NCBI RefSeq assembly: GCF_026344005.1
Contig: NZ_JAPKNH010000001.1
Coordinates: 248,001 to 312,000 of the forward strand
Source of the DNA: Kaistia terrae
GTDB taxonomy: Bacteria > Pseudomonadota > Alphaproteobacteria > Rhizobiales > Kaistiaceae
Reading direction: 5' to 3'
Length of the DNA stretch: 64,000 bases
Part shown: in pieces, positions 31,384-40,018 of the stretch
Layout: every line of letters starts with the position of its first letter
Numbering within the stretch: the first letter of the stretch is position 1
Program-made: the position numbers and the translations under genes
Notes under the pieces: model-generated
What the model was told of the DNA's origin: nothing
The model's input: only the letters and a program-made list of their open reading frames with translations
Databases searched by the model: none

Positions 31384-31430
31384 AAGGACGGCGCTCGCGT
31401 TTCAAGCAGATGGATCTCCTCCTGGCGTGG

Positions 31431-32018
31431 TCAGGCCGGGGCCGACTTGTTGCGGCGAAGCGTGAGCAGGACAGCCGAAACGAGGAAGTAGAAGGCACCG
31501 AACGCGGCATAGGGCGCGATATCGAGGATGCTTGGCACAGCGGTTCCCAACGACTGCTTGATGAAGAAGCCGCCCGCCAGGGACGACTGCGCGCCGCTCA
31601 GAATCATCGCCCACTGCGCGCCGTAGGATTTCCAGCGGCGTACTCCCGTGGCGAGTTGGAGGAGGCCGGAGAAGATCGCCCAGGCGCCGAACACGCCGAG
31701 AACGGCGTTCATGCTGCCAAGCGATGCCGCCACGCCGGCGGTGGTTGCGGCGCTCACTACCAGGTTGAGGGCTTGGGTTCGGTTCTTCGCCAGTCCGCCA
31801 TTATTGGCAGCGTCGAACCAGTTCGCCGCGGCGTCCCAAGCGGGATAGACGACAAGAAGGGCAGCGGCGGCGAGCGGCTCGGTCGCTCCGACCGAGAAGG
31901 CCGCCGCGACCCAAGCCGCTGAGAACGCTGCGCGAGCGAAATAATAATTCCGCAATTTGGCCGAGCCTGGCTGCGCGACGGGGTGAGGGAACGGATGCTC
32001 GATACCTTGTGAAACCAT
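31431..32018 (-). CDS. Polytopic membrane protein, DUF308/HdeD-like
   Basis: This 195-residue protein is made of about six hydrophobic helices with short loops and a basic C-terminus (LRRNKSAPA). The helical pairs and small residues (SVGATEPLAAAALLVVYPAWDAA; VLGVFGAWAIFSGLLQLATGVRRW) resemble DUF308/HdeD-type proteins, but the match is by eye only. It is divergent from a TetR-family gene across an 82-base region with dyad repeats, so it is the likely target of that regulator. The ATG at 32018 is chosen over an upstream TTG at 32030. Confidence 0.75.
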   Translation of the reverse strand: MVSQGIEHPFPHPVAQPGSAKLRNYYFARAAFSAAWVAAAFSVGATEPLAAAALLVVYPAWDAAANWFDAANNGGLAKNRTQALNLVVSAATTAGVAASLGSMNAVLGVFGAWAIFSGLLQLATGVRRWKSYGAQWAMILSGAQSSLAGGFFIKQSLGTAVPSILDIAPYAAFGAFYFLVSAVLLTLRRNKSAPA

Positions 32019-32031
32019 TTTAGCTTTCAAT

Positions 32032-32108
32032 CTACCTTCTAGTTGGTAGGTGAGCTTATGCCGATTGCGAAGCCGATGGCAAGTGGCTATCTTCCGATTA
32101 GAAGGTAG
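32032..32108. promoter_or_regulatory. Candidate TetR operators between divergent genes
   Basis: CTACCTTCTA at 32032-32041 recurs as its exact reverse complement TAGAAGGTAG at 32099-32108. The first copy is also half of an imperfect 18-bp palindrome, 32032-32049 (CTACCTTCT/AGTTGGTAG, 7 of 9 positions pairing). One site lies just upstream of each gene, as expected for a TetR-family repressor acting on both. Confidence 0.5.
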
Positions 32109-32113
32109 GGAAA

Positions 32114-32692
32114 ATGACGCAATCGACGGCTGACCAGATCATCCATGAGGCGCGCAACCTCATCATGAGGCGCGGATATAACGGGTTCAGCTATGCCGAC
32201 ATCGCCGACGCGGTCGGCATACGGAAGCCGAGCATTCACCACCATTTCGCTGCCAAGAGCGATCTGGCGATCGCCGTCGTCGAGCAGTCGCGCGCCATTA
32301 TCCTCGCGCATATCGAGCAACTTGCGGACGTGGAGCCCGACGCGGTGGCGCAGCTGCGCGCCTATGCGACCTATTGGGAACGGTGCATCGCGGACGACTC
32401 CGCGCCGTTCTGCGTGGCAGCAATGCTCGCCGCCGAGCTTCCGAGCCTGCCGGATGATCTTGTCGCCTCGGTGCGGGCGCATTTCCGCGACCTGACGGAT
32501 TGGCTTGCCCGCATCCTCGCCTTAGGGGTGCGTCAAGGGAGCGTGCGCCTTGACGGCAATCCCGAGCAGGAAGCGGACGCTTTCCTGTCGGCCATCTACG
32601 GGGCGATGGTTTCGGCGCGGGCTTTTGGCGATCCCGGCCGGTTTGCCACCATCACCGAAACGCTGCTCACACGCGTCGTTCGGCTCCACTAG
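32114..32692 (+). CDS. TetR-family transcriptional regulator
   Basis: This 192-residue protein has an N-terminal TetR helix-turn-helix (GFSYADIADAVGIRKPSIHHHFAAKSDL, within residues 20-50) and an all-helical ligand-binding domain. It is divergent from the membrane protein gene at 31431-32018 and probably represses it and itself through the TAGAAGGTAG sites between them. The ligand is unknown. Confidence 0.9.
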   Translation: MTQSTADQIIHEARNLIMRRGYNGFSYADIADAVGIRKPSIHHHFAAKSDLAIAVVEQSRAIILAHIEQLADVEPDAVAQLRAYATYWERCIADDSAPFCVAAMLAAELPSLPDDLVASVRAHFRDLTDWLARILALGVRQGSVRLDGNPEQEADAFLSAIYGAMVSARAFGDPGRFATITETLLTRVVRLH

Positions 32693-33012
32693 GGTATTTC
32701 ATCGTATCTGGTGGACGTTCGGGGACGCAGCGCCCGGCATGGCGACTGTCTGATATGGGGTGGGAAGGGGAACGGCCGCTTGTGGGTGGGCAGAGCAAGC
32801 ACGCGGACGTACGGTCAGCCACTACGAGCTACAACTCTGCGCCCTCATTTCAGACGTTAAGTCCAGCCACGAATGCAGCTGGAGGCGGACATTGCGACGG
32901 TCTTGGTCAGGTAGGTCACCGCAATGATCTTAGATGTCGACGGCGTGCCGTGGCTACTAGATGATGGATGGCGATGACAGCAACGAGACGATGCGCCCGA
33001 AGCGACGCACCT
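32693..33012. other. Gene-free stretch at the edge of an accessory segment
   Basis: These 320 bases lie between the tetR-type gene and the convergent DUF4145-like gene. No convincing ORF, RNA gene, terminator or repeat was seen. Frames are broken by stops and codon pattern is poor, so this may be a remnant of earlier mobile or coding DNA. It marks the left edge of a segment that looks inserted. Confidence 0.5.
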
Positions 33013-33747
33013 TCAGTCAGGCTGCGTCGATCCTCTTCGCGGCTTGGTAAACTTCGCCTTGATGGCGTCCTGACGCGCCCTCCGGCCGCCGTAGACGTCT
33101 TCCAGTGCTGTTTCGAGGATGTCGAAGGCGTCGATGCAGTCCACCAGCGTCAGTCCCAATTTATGGCTTCCGTCGTTGCCAATATCCTTTAGCGCAAGCA
33201 TCGTATCGTGGTGACCGAAGCCTCGCTTTTCCCATTCTACCAGTCGGTTGTGCAATGGGACAAACTTGCCTTGAGGTGTTTCCCGGGCGATGCCAGCGTG
33301 AGTGACAATTTCCTCGACCGATATTCGCAGCTTGTTGATGCAGGAGCCTGCGTCGGTCCAGAGGAGGTTGAAGGCCCTTTCAATCTGCTCCTTGACCGCT
33401 CTAGGTGTCTTTTGATGAATGGCTATCACGCGCGGGCCGGGCATCATCGACAGCGGGTAGAAGTGGGTCTCTTCGCCCATCTGCTCTTCGCCTTCCTGGT
33501 CCGGATAATAATATGGCCCGGAACTCGCCCTGCCCGACATTACGGCGATGGTTTTGCAGAGCCCGAAAGAGCAGGTGAAAAAGCTGGTGAATTTGCCGCT
33601 GGCGACTAAGGGTTCCTCACTTGCCTCCCAAATCGTGACGGTCCTGTTCTTGACCCTCCTGAGGAGCCCATTACTGCATTTCGGGCAAGGGAATGCGGGA
33701 TAGCTGTCTTCAGGGTATTTCTCGCTCCAGAGTAACCTGTCCATCAT
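33013..33747 (-). CDS. DUF4145-like protein with zinc-ribbon-like N-terminus
   Basis: This 244-residue protein begins with Cys21-x2-Cys24 (FPCPKCSNG) and a second pair in FTCSFGLC, suggesting a zinc ribbon. The helical C-terminal half (PRAVKEQIERAFNLLWTDAGSCINKLRISVEEIV; later IGNDGSHKLG) resembles DUF4145, a helical domain often found in or near restriction and anti-phage genes. It is divergent from the TIR-like gene with 68 bases between starts, so the two may share a promoter region. The Shine-Dalgarno is weak (GGGTGG). Function unknown. Confidence 0.7.
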   Translation of the reverse strand: MMDRLLWSEKYPEDSYPAFPCPKCSNGLLRRVKNRTVTIWEASEEPLVASGKFTSFFTCSFGLCKTIAVMSGRASSGPYYYPDQEGEEQMGEETHFYPLSMMPGPRVIAIHQKTPRAVKEQIERAFNLLWTDAGSCINKLRISVEEIVTHAGIARETPQGKFVPLHNRLVEWEKRGFGHHDTMLALKDIGNDGSHKLGLTLVDCIDAFDILETALEDVYGGRRARQDAIKAKFTKPRRGSTQPD

Positions 33748-33815
33748 CCACCCACATGTTTGACGTCGCGCCGTGCTTTGACTTCCATTAGAGCCGCACG
33801 GGCGGGAGGAATCTC

Positions 33816-34657
33816 ATGTTTAACTTGCTTATGCGGTCGGCCGACTGGAATATCAACAAGGCTGAAATGCCACTCGAACGTATGTTCGAGTATACGGAAA
33901 AGCACCTCGCCGCCTACTTCACGACAGAGGGTAAGCCAAATTTCGACTGGCTCTTCCAGCACCCCTGCCTGTTCATGGATGAAGGCATCATGGATGAAGT
34001 CGCGCACGTAGGGCGCGTCACTAGGCACCGCATCAGCGGCAAGGAAGTCGCGATCGAATACCAGATCGACAGGGAGGTTCCGGTACTTCGCAACGACTTC
34101 ATCTATGAACACCGTCGGCATTTTGACATGACCGCTGATTGGGAATTCTCCCGCAACCACTGGGCAGTCAAGGAAGTGGATCTCTACCAGGTCCTTTTCA
34201 CATCATGCGGTTGCCAGTCCGTTAGCGTCCGGAGGTCTTCAAGCTCGAGGAGCGCGAGATCGTCGATCCGAATCTGGTGTCTGCAATGATGCCGTTCGCC
34301 CCCGCGTTCAACGGCGTCTATGCGGCAATCGAGGCCGCGGCTGCGCAGATTGGAATGACCTGCCATCGCGCTGACAACGTATGGGAACATCACGCAATCA
34401 TTCAAGATATCGTTCAGCTAATTGACTTCGCGCGCATCGTTGTCGTCGACTGCACCAGCCGCAATCCCAATATCTTCTACGAGGCCGGAATCGCGCACAC
34501 GCTGGGCCGCGAAGTCATCCTGATCACGCAAAGTAAGGACGATATCCCCTTCGACCTTCAGCACATCAGGCATATTCCCTACCTGAACAACGGCGAAGGG
34601 CTCGCCGACCTGAAGGGCAAGATTCTAAGGCGGATGAAGACTGTGACCGGTCGCTAA
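33816..34657 (+). pseudogene. Frameshifted gene with TIR-like/deoxyribosyltransferase-like C-terminal domain
   Basis: Two adjoining frames make one protein of about 280 residues. The first part (33816 to about 34225, MFNLLMRSADWN..., strong GGGAGG) is an N-terminal domain I cannot name. The second frame (from about 34229; PEVFKLEEREIVDPNLVSAMMPFAPAF) carries a domain of the nucleoside 2-deoxyribosyltransferase/TIR-like type: VYAAIEAAA, VVDCTSRNPNIFYEAGIAH with the presumed catalytic Glu, and VILITQSKDDIPFDL. A one-base deletion at about 34226-34230 explains the break; frame 2 has a TAG at 34223-34225, so the shift must lie after it. It may be a true pseudogene, programmed frameshift or sequencing error. 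Confidence 0.72.
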
Positions 34658-34902
34658 GCAGGTTACGGCGACAAGCCTGTGCTCAATGGCCTTGGCTTTA
34701 TGCTGGGTCCGGTTGACCCATCCAAGATGCGGACGGTGCGCATGCGGCCCGACACTGGCCGGAGATCGTTTAGCTTCTGAAGGACAGCTTCCGGGGTGCG
34801 ACAGCAGGTCGTGGAACGACCGCCATGGGGTCGTGAGCGGACCTGCTATCCCAGGATATGCCAGGGGCCGTTGCATAGCGCTTCACACAACGGAACCGGC
34901 CC

Positions 34903-36099
34903 TCACTCCAGCGAAACTTCCGCCGCTTTCTTCTGGCCGGGCCGGAGCAGGAAGATCAGTAGCGCCATGAATCCGGCCGCGACGGTGATTGGCAGCGCTT
35001 CCGCGCCAAACAGGTCCATCAGGAAGCCGATCGGCGTCGAGCCGATCACGGAGCCGGCCGAATAGGCCATGGCGAAGCCGGTCGAGACGACCGCGAGGCG
35101 CTGGCCGCGAAAATCCTGGCCGATCAGCACGATGCCGAGCGTGTAGAGTCCCGAGACGGTGCCGCCGGCGATGAAGACAACCGGTTCGAGCAAGAACGCC
35201 TTGTCCATGACAAAGGGGAAGGCGAGCGTGCTGACGACGGCGATGCCGGCGCAACCGATCAGGGTCAACCGCCTGCCATGCCTATCGGCAAACCAGCCCA
35301 GAGCCACGATCAGAACGGCTTCGCCGAGGCTGAACACGGCGACCAGTCGCGAGGCGCCGGAATCGTTGAGGCCATGCGCGAGGCCGTAAAGCGGCAGCAA
35401 GCTCTGCATCGCCGTCTCGCCGATGCCGGTCAGGAATGCCGCCGCGATCAGGCTTCCCGCAAGCGTCAGCGACATGCGCAGCGTATGGACGTCGCCGCTC
35501 TCTTCCTCGTCGTCGACTTCGCCGACGGCGGAGCGGATCGACAGCGCCACCGCGACGCCGATGGCGAGCGGCACCATGGCGACGACAAGCGGCAGGCTGC
35601 CGGTCGAACCTGTTCCGGAGAGAAGGAGGGGGCCCATGAATTGGCAGGCGGCGTAGAGCGTGCCCGAGGCGCCGACGATCCGGCCGCGGTTCTTGTCGTC
35701 GACGACGCCGTTTAGCCAGATTTCAGTCGTCGTCCACAGTGCTGCGAAGCAGGTGCCCATGACGAAGCGCGCCACGAACCAGACGGCGATATTGTCGAAG
35801 GCGAAGATGGCCGCGAACGAAGCCAGCGACAGCGCGAACTGGGCGGCGACCAGCAGGCGCAGGCCCATGCGGTCGATCAGCCAGGGCACGAACGGGCCAA
35901 AGATCAGGATGCCGGCGCCGGCGATCGAGGCGTTGAGGCCGATCAGCCAGGTCGCGATGCCCTTCTTTTCCAGCGCCAGCGAGAAGAACGGATAGGAATA
36001 GCCGAACAGCAGCGCTTCGATGCCGATCAGCAGCAGTACACCGGCCACGCGCCAGGTGCGGCTTCGCGCGGCGGACGGTTTCGGTTCGGAAACAGGCAT
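34903..36099 (-). CDS. Major facilitator superfamily transporter
   Basis: This 398-residue protein has about twelve hydrophobic helices with the MFS loop motif between helices 2 and 3 (VPWLIDRMGLRLLVA) and a second after the central loop (GWFADRHGRRLTLIG). It resembles YcaD/sugar-efflux-type MFS carriers. The ATG (36099-36097) overlaps the stop of the SET-domain gene by one base, so it is translated from the same mRNA and probably exports or imports a compound linked to the two upstream genes. The open frame runs further upstream, but only inside the SET gene. Confidence 0.9.
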   Translation of the reverse strand: MPVSEPKPSAARSRTWRVAGVLLLIGIEALLFGYSYPFFSLALEKKGIATWLIGLNASIAGAGILIFGPFVPWLIDRMGLRLLVAAQFALSLASFAAIFAFDNIAVWFVARFVMGTCFAALWTTTEIWLNGVVDDKNRGRIVGASGTLYAACQFMGPLLLSGTGSTGSLPLVVAMVPLAIGVAVALSIRSAVGEVDDEEESGDVHTLRMSLTLAGSLIAAAFLTGIGETAMQSLLPLYGLAHGLNDSGASRLVAVFSLGEAVLIVALGWFADRHGRRLTLIGCAGIAVVSTLAFPFVMDKAFLLEPVVFIAGGTVSGLYTLGIVLIGQDFRGQRLAVVSTGFAMAYSAGSVIGSTPIGFLMDLFGAEALPITVAAGFMALLIFLLRPGQKKAAEVSLE

Positions 36100-36512
36100 C
36101 AGATCTCGCAGTTGGGCTCTGGGCACCAGCATTTGATGCCCTGCGGCACCAGATCGAAGGTCCGGTAGTCGGCGGTCAGTTCCTCGCCCTCCGCGATCTC
36201 GCGATCGGCGAAGACATAGAGCTGCTCCTCCACCCGCGTGTTCGGGTGGCAGGAATGGTTGAGGAAATCGATGCCGGCCGGCTCTTCCATCGGCAGCAGG
36301 CAGAGCAGCTTGCGGCCGATCAGCTTCAGATGGACGGATTGCCGCCACCAGTAGTCGTCAAGCTCGCTCTGCTTGTCGAGGTCGATCAGCATCGCCTTGC
36401 CGTCGAAGAAGCCGAGCAGCGTGTCCTTGGGCACGGTGGCCTTGGCATGGATCGTCTGGTGATCGTCGCTGATCGAGCGGACCTCGATGAATTCTTCGTT
36501 GGTGTAGCTCAT
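36099..36512 (-). CDS. SET-domain protein (putative lysine methyltransferase)
   Basis: This 137-residue protein is essentially one SET domain. It shows the knot motif FLNHSCHPN (NHSCHPN at residues 85-91), the second motif GEELTADY with the catalytic-type Tyr116, and a cysteine-rich end CWCPEPNC (Cys128, Cys130, Cys135) like a post-SET zinc site. SET enzymes transfer methyl from S-adenosylmethionine to protein lysines; bacterial targets are mostly unknown. The start has 4 bases between it and the stop of the upstream 310-residue gene, and its stop overlaps the MFS start. The tight operon suggests modification of a partner or product of the same operon. Confidence 0.85.
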   Translation of the reverse strand: MSYTNEEFIEVRSISDDHQTIHAKATVPKDTLLGFFDGKAMLIDLDKQSELDDYWWRQSVHLKLIGRKLLCLLPMEEPAGIDFLNHSCHPNTRVEEQLYVFADREIAEGEELTADYRTFDLVPQGIKCWCPEPNCEI

Positions 36513-36516
36513 CGGG

Positions 36517-37449
36517 TCACTTTCTGAAGTCGAAGGCGGGGATGCCGCCGGACTGGCCGTCGCGGGAAGCCTGATAGCGCTCCCCGTCGAACAGCGCGGC
36601 GATCCAACGCTGGCAGAGGCGATTTGCGTAGACCACCGGCATTTCGTGGTCGTGCGGTTCCTTGGCGGTCTCGGCGAAGACCGGGTCGCTGTGCGGCGCC
36701 GTCCAGGTCTGCTGGTCGCTGGAAAGGTGTACAGCGCGCTCCGGCACCTCGGAAACCTTGTTGTAGGCCTGGATCGTGTTGATCGACATCTTCTGCCAGA
36801 CCCCGGCGCACTTGTGGAGCAGGCGCTCCAGATCATGCCGGTTGCCCACCTCGTGCGGGGCGCAATGAAAATGCCGCTGGCTCATATCGCGCACCAGCAT
36901 GCCGAAGGCGAAGGCGTCCGACGTGGTGTTGATGGCGAGAAACGGCGTGCTGAGGGCTGGATCGTAAAGCGGATCGACCACCGACGCCGCATGGGGGCAG
37001 AAGGCGACGGGGAAGAACTCGTAGAAGGTGGGAATTCCGGTCACCGGGCAAATCACATCGATCGGGATGGCGATGGTCTGGCTGTGGATCAGCGCTCCGG
37101 CACTTTCGGCGAACCCGGCATCGACCATGACCTGGGCAAGCACGCGCAACTCATCCTCCGAATTGTCGAAGACGCGGCTGGACGGAACAATGGCAAGAAA
37201 ACCGGTCTTTCGGTACTCTTCAACATCCAGGCGGAAGGTATTGAGCGCTTCGGAGAACTGGTAGCCGTTGCTGACGTGCGCGACGGTATAGCGTCCCAGC
37301 TGGAATTCGCGCCTTCCCGCCGAGCAGCGAAGATCCGACTGTAGCCATTCGTCGAATTCAGCGGGGGACGGTGCCGTAGCGGTCTTGTGAAATGGGCAAG
37401 AGATGGCCGTGGATGATGCCATCCCAGCCGAATCCGGTGGGAAGTCCAT
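36517..37449 (-). CDS. Unrecognised 310-residue protein, first gene of the SET/MFS operon
   Basis: I do not recognise the family. The protein appears soluble: no signal peptide or membrane segment. It is rich in Cys and His in probable metal-binding patterns: SCPFHKT (residues 17-23), DVICPVTG, AFCPHAASV, RHFHCAPHEVGNRHDLERLLHKC. Much of the 160-240 region is helical-looking. An in-frame ATG at 37422 (MASSTAISCPF) is an alternative start; neither has a strong Shine-Dalgarno. It leads a tight operon with a SET protein and an MFS carrier, which suggests a small metabolite or modification pathway. An N-oxygenase, heme or non-heme metal enzyme would fit the His/Cys content, but that is a guess. 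Confidence 0.75.
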   Translation of the reverse strand: MDFPPDSAGMASSTAISCPFHKTATAPSPAEFDEWLQSDLRCSAGRREFQLGRYTVAHVSNGYQFSEALNTFRLDVEEYRKTGFLAIVPSSRVFDNSEDELRVLAQVMVDAGFAESAGALIHSQTIAIPIDVICPVTGIPTFYEFFPVAFCPHAASVVDPLYDPALSTPFLAINTTSDAFAFGMLVRDMSQRHFHCAPHEVGNRHDLERLLHKCAGVWQKMSINTIQAYNKVSEVPERAVHLSSDQQTWTAPHSDPVFAETAKEPHDHEMPVVYANRLCQRWIAALFDGERYQASRDGQSGGIPAFDFRK

Positions 37450-37746
37450 ATCGCCCCCGCAACATCGTCCACACAGGATAATACATGATTATGCGAAAAT
37501 TGGGTGTAGGTCAGACGCTTTGTCAACCATATTATATTTGAAGCAATTGGGCGCCTTGGGGCCGCGCTCGATCCGCGAATGGGTAGCATCTCAGAACGGA
37601 TTCGCACCGCGCGCCGCGGCTCCGCGAGCGATAAAATTGCCGAAATCCGGTTCCCCGAATATACCTAAAATGCGCTCGATCGAATTAAGTCGGCATAAAA
37701 GGGCCCGTGCTTACATTCCGGTGTAGTCAATCGAGATGGACCTTAA
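37450..37746. other. Divergent promoter region, relatively AT-rich
   Basis: This gap of nearly 300 bases lies between the divergent starts at 37449 and 37747. It is clearly richer in A and T than its surroundings (for example 37481-37560) and so probably holds promoters in both directions. On the minus strand a TTGACA lies at about 37522-37527, but no well-spaced -10 box was found. No ORF is convincing. Confidence 0.5.
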
Positions 37747-39957
37747 ATGTCTCACCCGATCGCCGGGCGCATCACGTTTAACCTGGTAGTCGGCATCCTC
37801 GTGACGGTGGTGACGGTCATCGCGGGCATCGCCTGGATGGCCTATCGCCAGAATGACCAGGCCGCCGAGCAGACACGCACCATGGTGATGGGCGGCGTCG
37901 ATGCCATGCATACCCGCATCCAGGGGCTGGCTAACGACTATTCCTGGTGGGAAGAGGCGTATGACGCCTATCAGCGCGGCGACGAGGAATGGATCGGCGC
38001 GAATATCGGGACCGGCATCGTCGACACCCAGATCGCGGATTTCCTGGCCATTCTCTCGCCCGAGGGGGAGCTGAAGTATGGCTGGTCGACACCGGCCGAC
38101 GCACCGACCCCGAAATCCGTCCTGTCGCCCGAACTGATCGGGATGATCGAGGACCTTATCCGCTCGGCGCGCGTCGAAAACAACGCGGCCCGCTCCGGCT
38201 ACATCGAAACCGCAGCCGGGACGCTGCTCGTCGGCGTTGCGCGCATCGCGCCCTTTTCAAAGGCCGAAACGGTCGACCCGGCGTCGCTGCCCTTGCTCGT
38301 GATGGGCTTCTATCTGGACAAGAAGCGCCTTTCCGGACTCGGCCAAACCTTCCTTATCGACGACCTGCGCCTTGAGCCGGAAGATCCATCGCATAAGGAC
38401 AGCGAGTTTCCCGAGATCCGCGACCTCTACGGCGAGGTGATCGCGCACTTTGTCTGGACGCCGCCGACGCCCGGCTTCGCGGTCCTGCGCAACGTCGTGG
38501 CGCCGATCGCCGGCGGTCTGCTTGTCTTCTGCCTGATCGCCATGGGAACGGTGCTGCGCGCGCGTCGCCTGGCTCTTTCGCAAGCCCTGAGCGAACGGCA
38601 GGCCATCGAGGCCGCCCGAACCGACAGCTTGACCGGCCTGACCAACCGCTTTGGCTTCAACGAGATGATTGGCGGCGCCGCCTTCCTGGATGCGAGCGGC
38701 AAGGGCGCCGCGGCGATCATCTATCTCGACGTTAACGGGTTCAAGTCGGTGAACGACTCCATCGGCCATCAGGGTGGCGATGAGCTGGTCGGCATGCTTG
38801 CCGAGCGGCTGGCGATGATCCTGCCGGCGGATGCCTGCTTTGCCCGAGTCGGCGGCGACGAATTCGCGGTGGCCCTGACGGGACGTCCGGCGCTCGAGGC
38901 GGTCGCCGGCATCGCTTCCGCCATGGTGCATGCGCTCGATCAGCCTTTCGCGGTCGCCGGCTTCCAGTTCCAGGTGACGGCTGCCGTCGGCTACGCGGTT
39001 TCTGACGGGCCGGATGTGGCGCCGGAGGAATTGCTCCGTCGGGCCGATCTGGCCATGTACCAGGCGAAGAACGCGGCCGAGCGGGACGCCGTACAGTATC
39101 ATTCCGGCCTCGAGACGGGAGCGCTGCATCGCAAGCGCCTCGGCATGGCGCTTCGCAGCGCCATCGAGATGAACGAAATGTCCGTTGTCTATCAGCCGAT
39201 CGTGCGGGTCAGCGACCTGACGATCGTGTCGGTGGAAGCGCTCGTTCGTTGGGAATCGGGTGAGTTTGGCCGCGTCTCGCCGGCCGAGTTCATCCCGGTC
39301 GCCGAGGAGACGGGCGCGATCCACGATATCGGCAAGTTCGTGTTCCAGCGCGCCTGCCAGGATATGGTCGACTGGACCGGGCTGAAGATCTCGATCAATG
39401 TTTCGCCGGCCCAGCTGCGCGATCCGAGCTTTGCCAACGATCTGGGCGCCATTGCGCGCCGGCATGACGTCGTGCCGAACCGCTTCAAGCTGGAGCTGAC
39501 GGAAGGGCTGCTGGTCCGCAACCCGACCATCGCCAAGCGCAAGCTGGCGCGGCTGAAGTCGATGGGCTTCGGCCTGTCGCTGGATGATTTCGGCACCGGC
39601 TTTTCCTCGATCGGCTATCTGCGTCAGTTCCCGTTCGATTGGCTGAAGATCGATAAGTCGTTCATTGCCGAGCTTGGTACCAATCAGACGGCGAATGCGC
39701 TGATCCAGTCGATGATTGCGCTTGGCGACGCCATGGACATTGCCGTCGTTGCCGAAGGCATCGAGACGGTCGAGCAACTGATGCTGCTGCGAATGCTGCA
39801 TTGTGAATATGTGCAGGGCTTCTTCCTGGCCAAGCCGATGTCGGCGGCGGAAATTACCGCTCTGCTGGCAGAGCTTGGCGAGAGCCGCCGGATCCTTCCG
39901 GATCTGGATCTGCCGGATGTCGTGCCCGGCAGGGCGGTCCTGACCCGGTTCGGCTGA
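37747..39957 (+). CDS. CHASE4-GGDEF-EAL cyclic-di-GMP signalling protein
   Basis: This 736-residue protein has an N-terminal transmembrane helix (about 15-33), a periplasmic CHASE4-like sensor (LANDYSWWEEAYDAYQRG), a second helix near 255-275, a GGDEF domain with intact GGDEF at 369-373 and an EAL domain with Glu497-Ala-Leu (VEALVRW), ELTEGLL, DDFGTGFSS and KIDKSFI. Both the cyclase and the phosphodiesterase motifs are intact, so it could make and degrade cyclic-di-GMP. It is a paralogue of the product of 41326-43500, with only one gene between them. Confidence 0.93.
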   Translation: MSHPIAGRITFNLVVGILVTVVTVIAGIAWMAYRQNDQAAEQTRTMVMGGVDAMHTRIQGLANDYSWWEEAYDAYQRGDEEWIGANIGTGIVDTQIADFLAILSPEGELKYGWSTPADAPTPKSVLSPELIGMIEDLIRSARVENNAARSGYIETAAGTLLVGVARIAPFSKAETVDPASLPLLVMGFYLDKKRLSGLGQTFLIDDLRLEPEDPSHKDSEFPEIRDLYGEVIAHFVWTPPTPGFAVLRNVVAPIAGGLLVFCLIAMGTVLRARRLALSQALSERQAIEAARTDSLTGLTNRFGFNEMIGGAAFLDASGKGAAAIIYLDVNGFKSVNDSIGHQGGDELVGMLAERLAMILPADACFARVGGDEFAVALTGRPALEAVAGIASAMVHALDQPFAVAGFQFQVTAAVGYAVSDGPDVAPEELLRRADLAMYQAKNAAERDAVQYHSGLETGALHRKRLGMALRSAIEMNEMSVVYQPIVRVSDLTIVSVEALVRWESGEFGRVSPAEFIPVAEETGAIHDIGKFVFQRACQDMVDWTGLKISINVSPAQLRDPSFANDLGAIARRHDVVPNRFKLELTEGLLVRNPTIAKRKLARLKSMGFGLSLDDFGTGFSSIGYLRQFPFDWLKIDKSFIAELGTNQTANALIQSMIALGDAMDIAVVAEGIETVEQLMLLRMLHCEYVQGFFLAKPMSAAEITALLAELGESRRILPDLDLPDVVPGRAVLTRFG

Positions 39958-40018
39958 ATGTCGATCTGGTTTCCTCGCTCCGCCTTTGCCATACAGGGGT
40001 ATGAGGGGCTTTGGGGGA

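Noticed and set aside
34658-34902. Integrase or attachment site at the right edge of the accessory segment
   Set aside because: No tRNA, direct repeat or recombinase motif could be seen at either edge.
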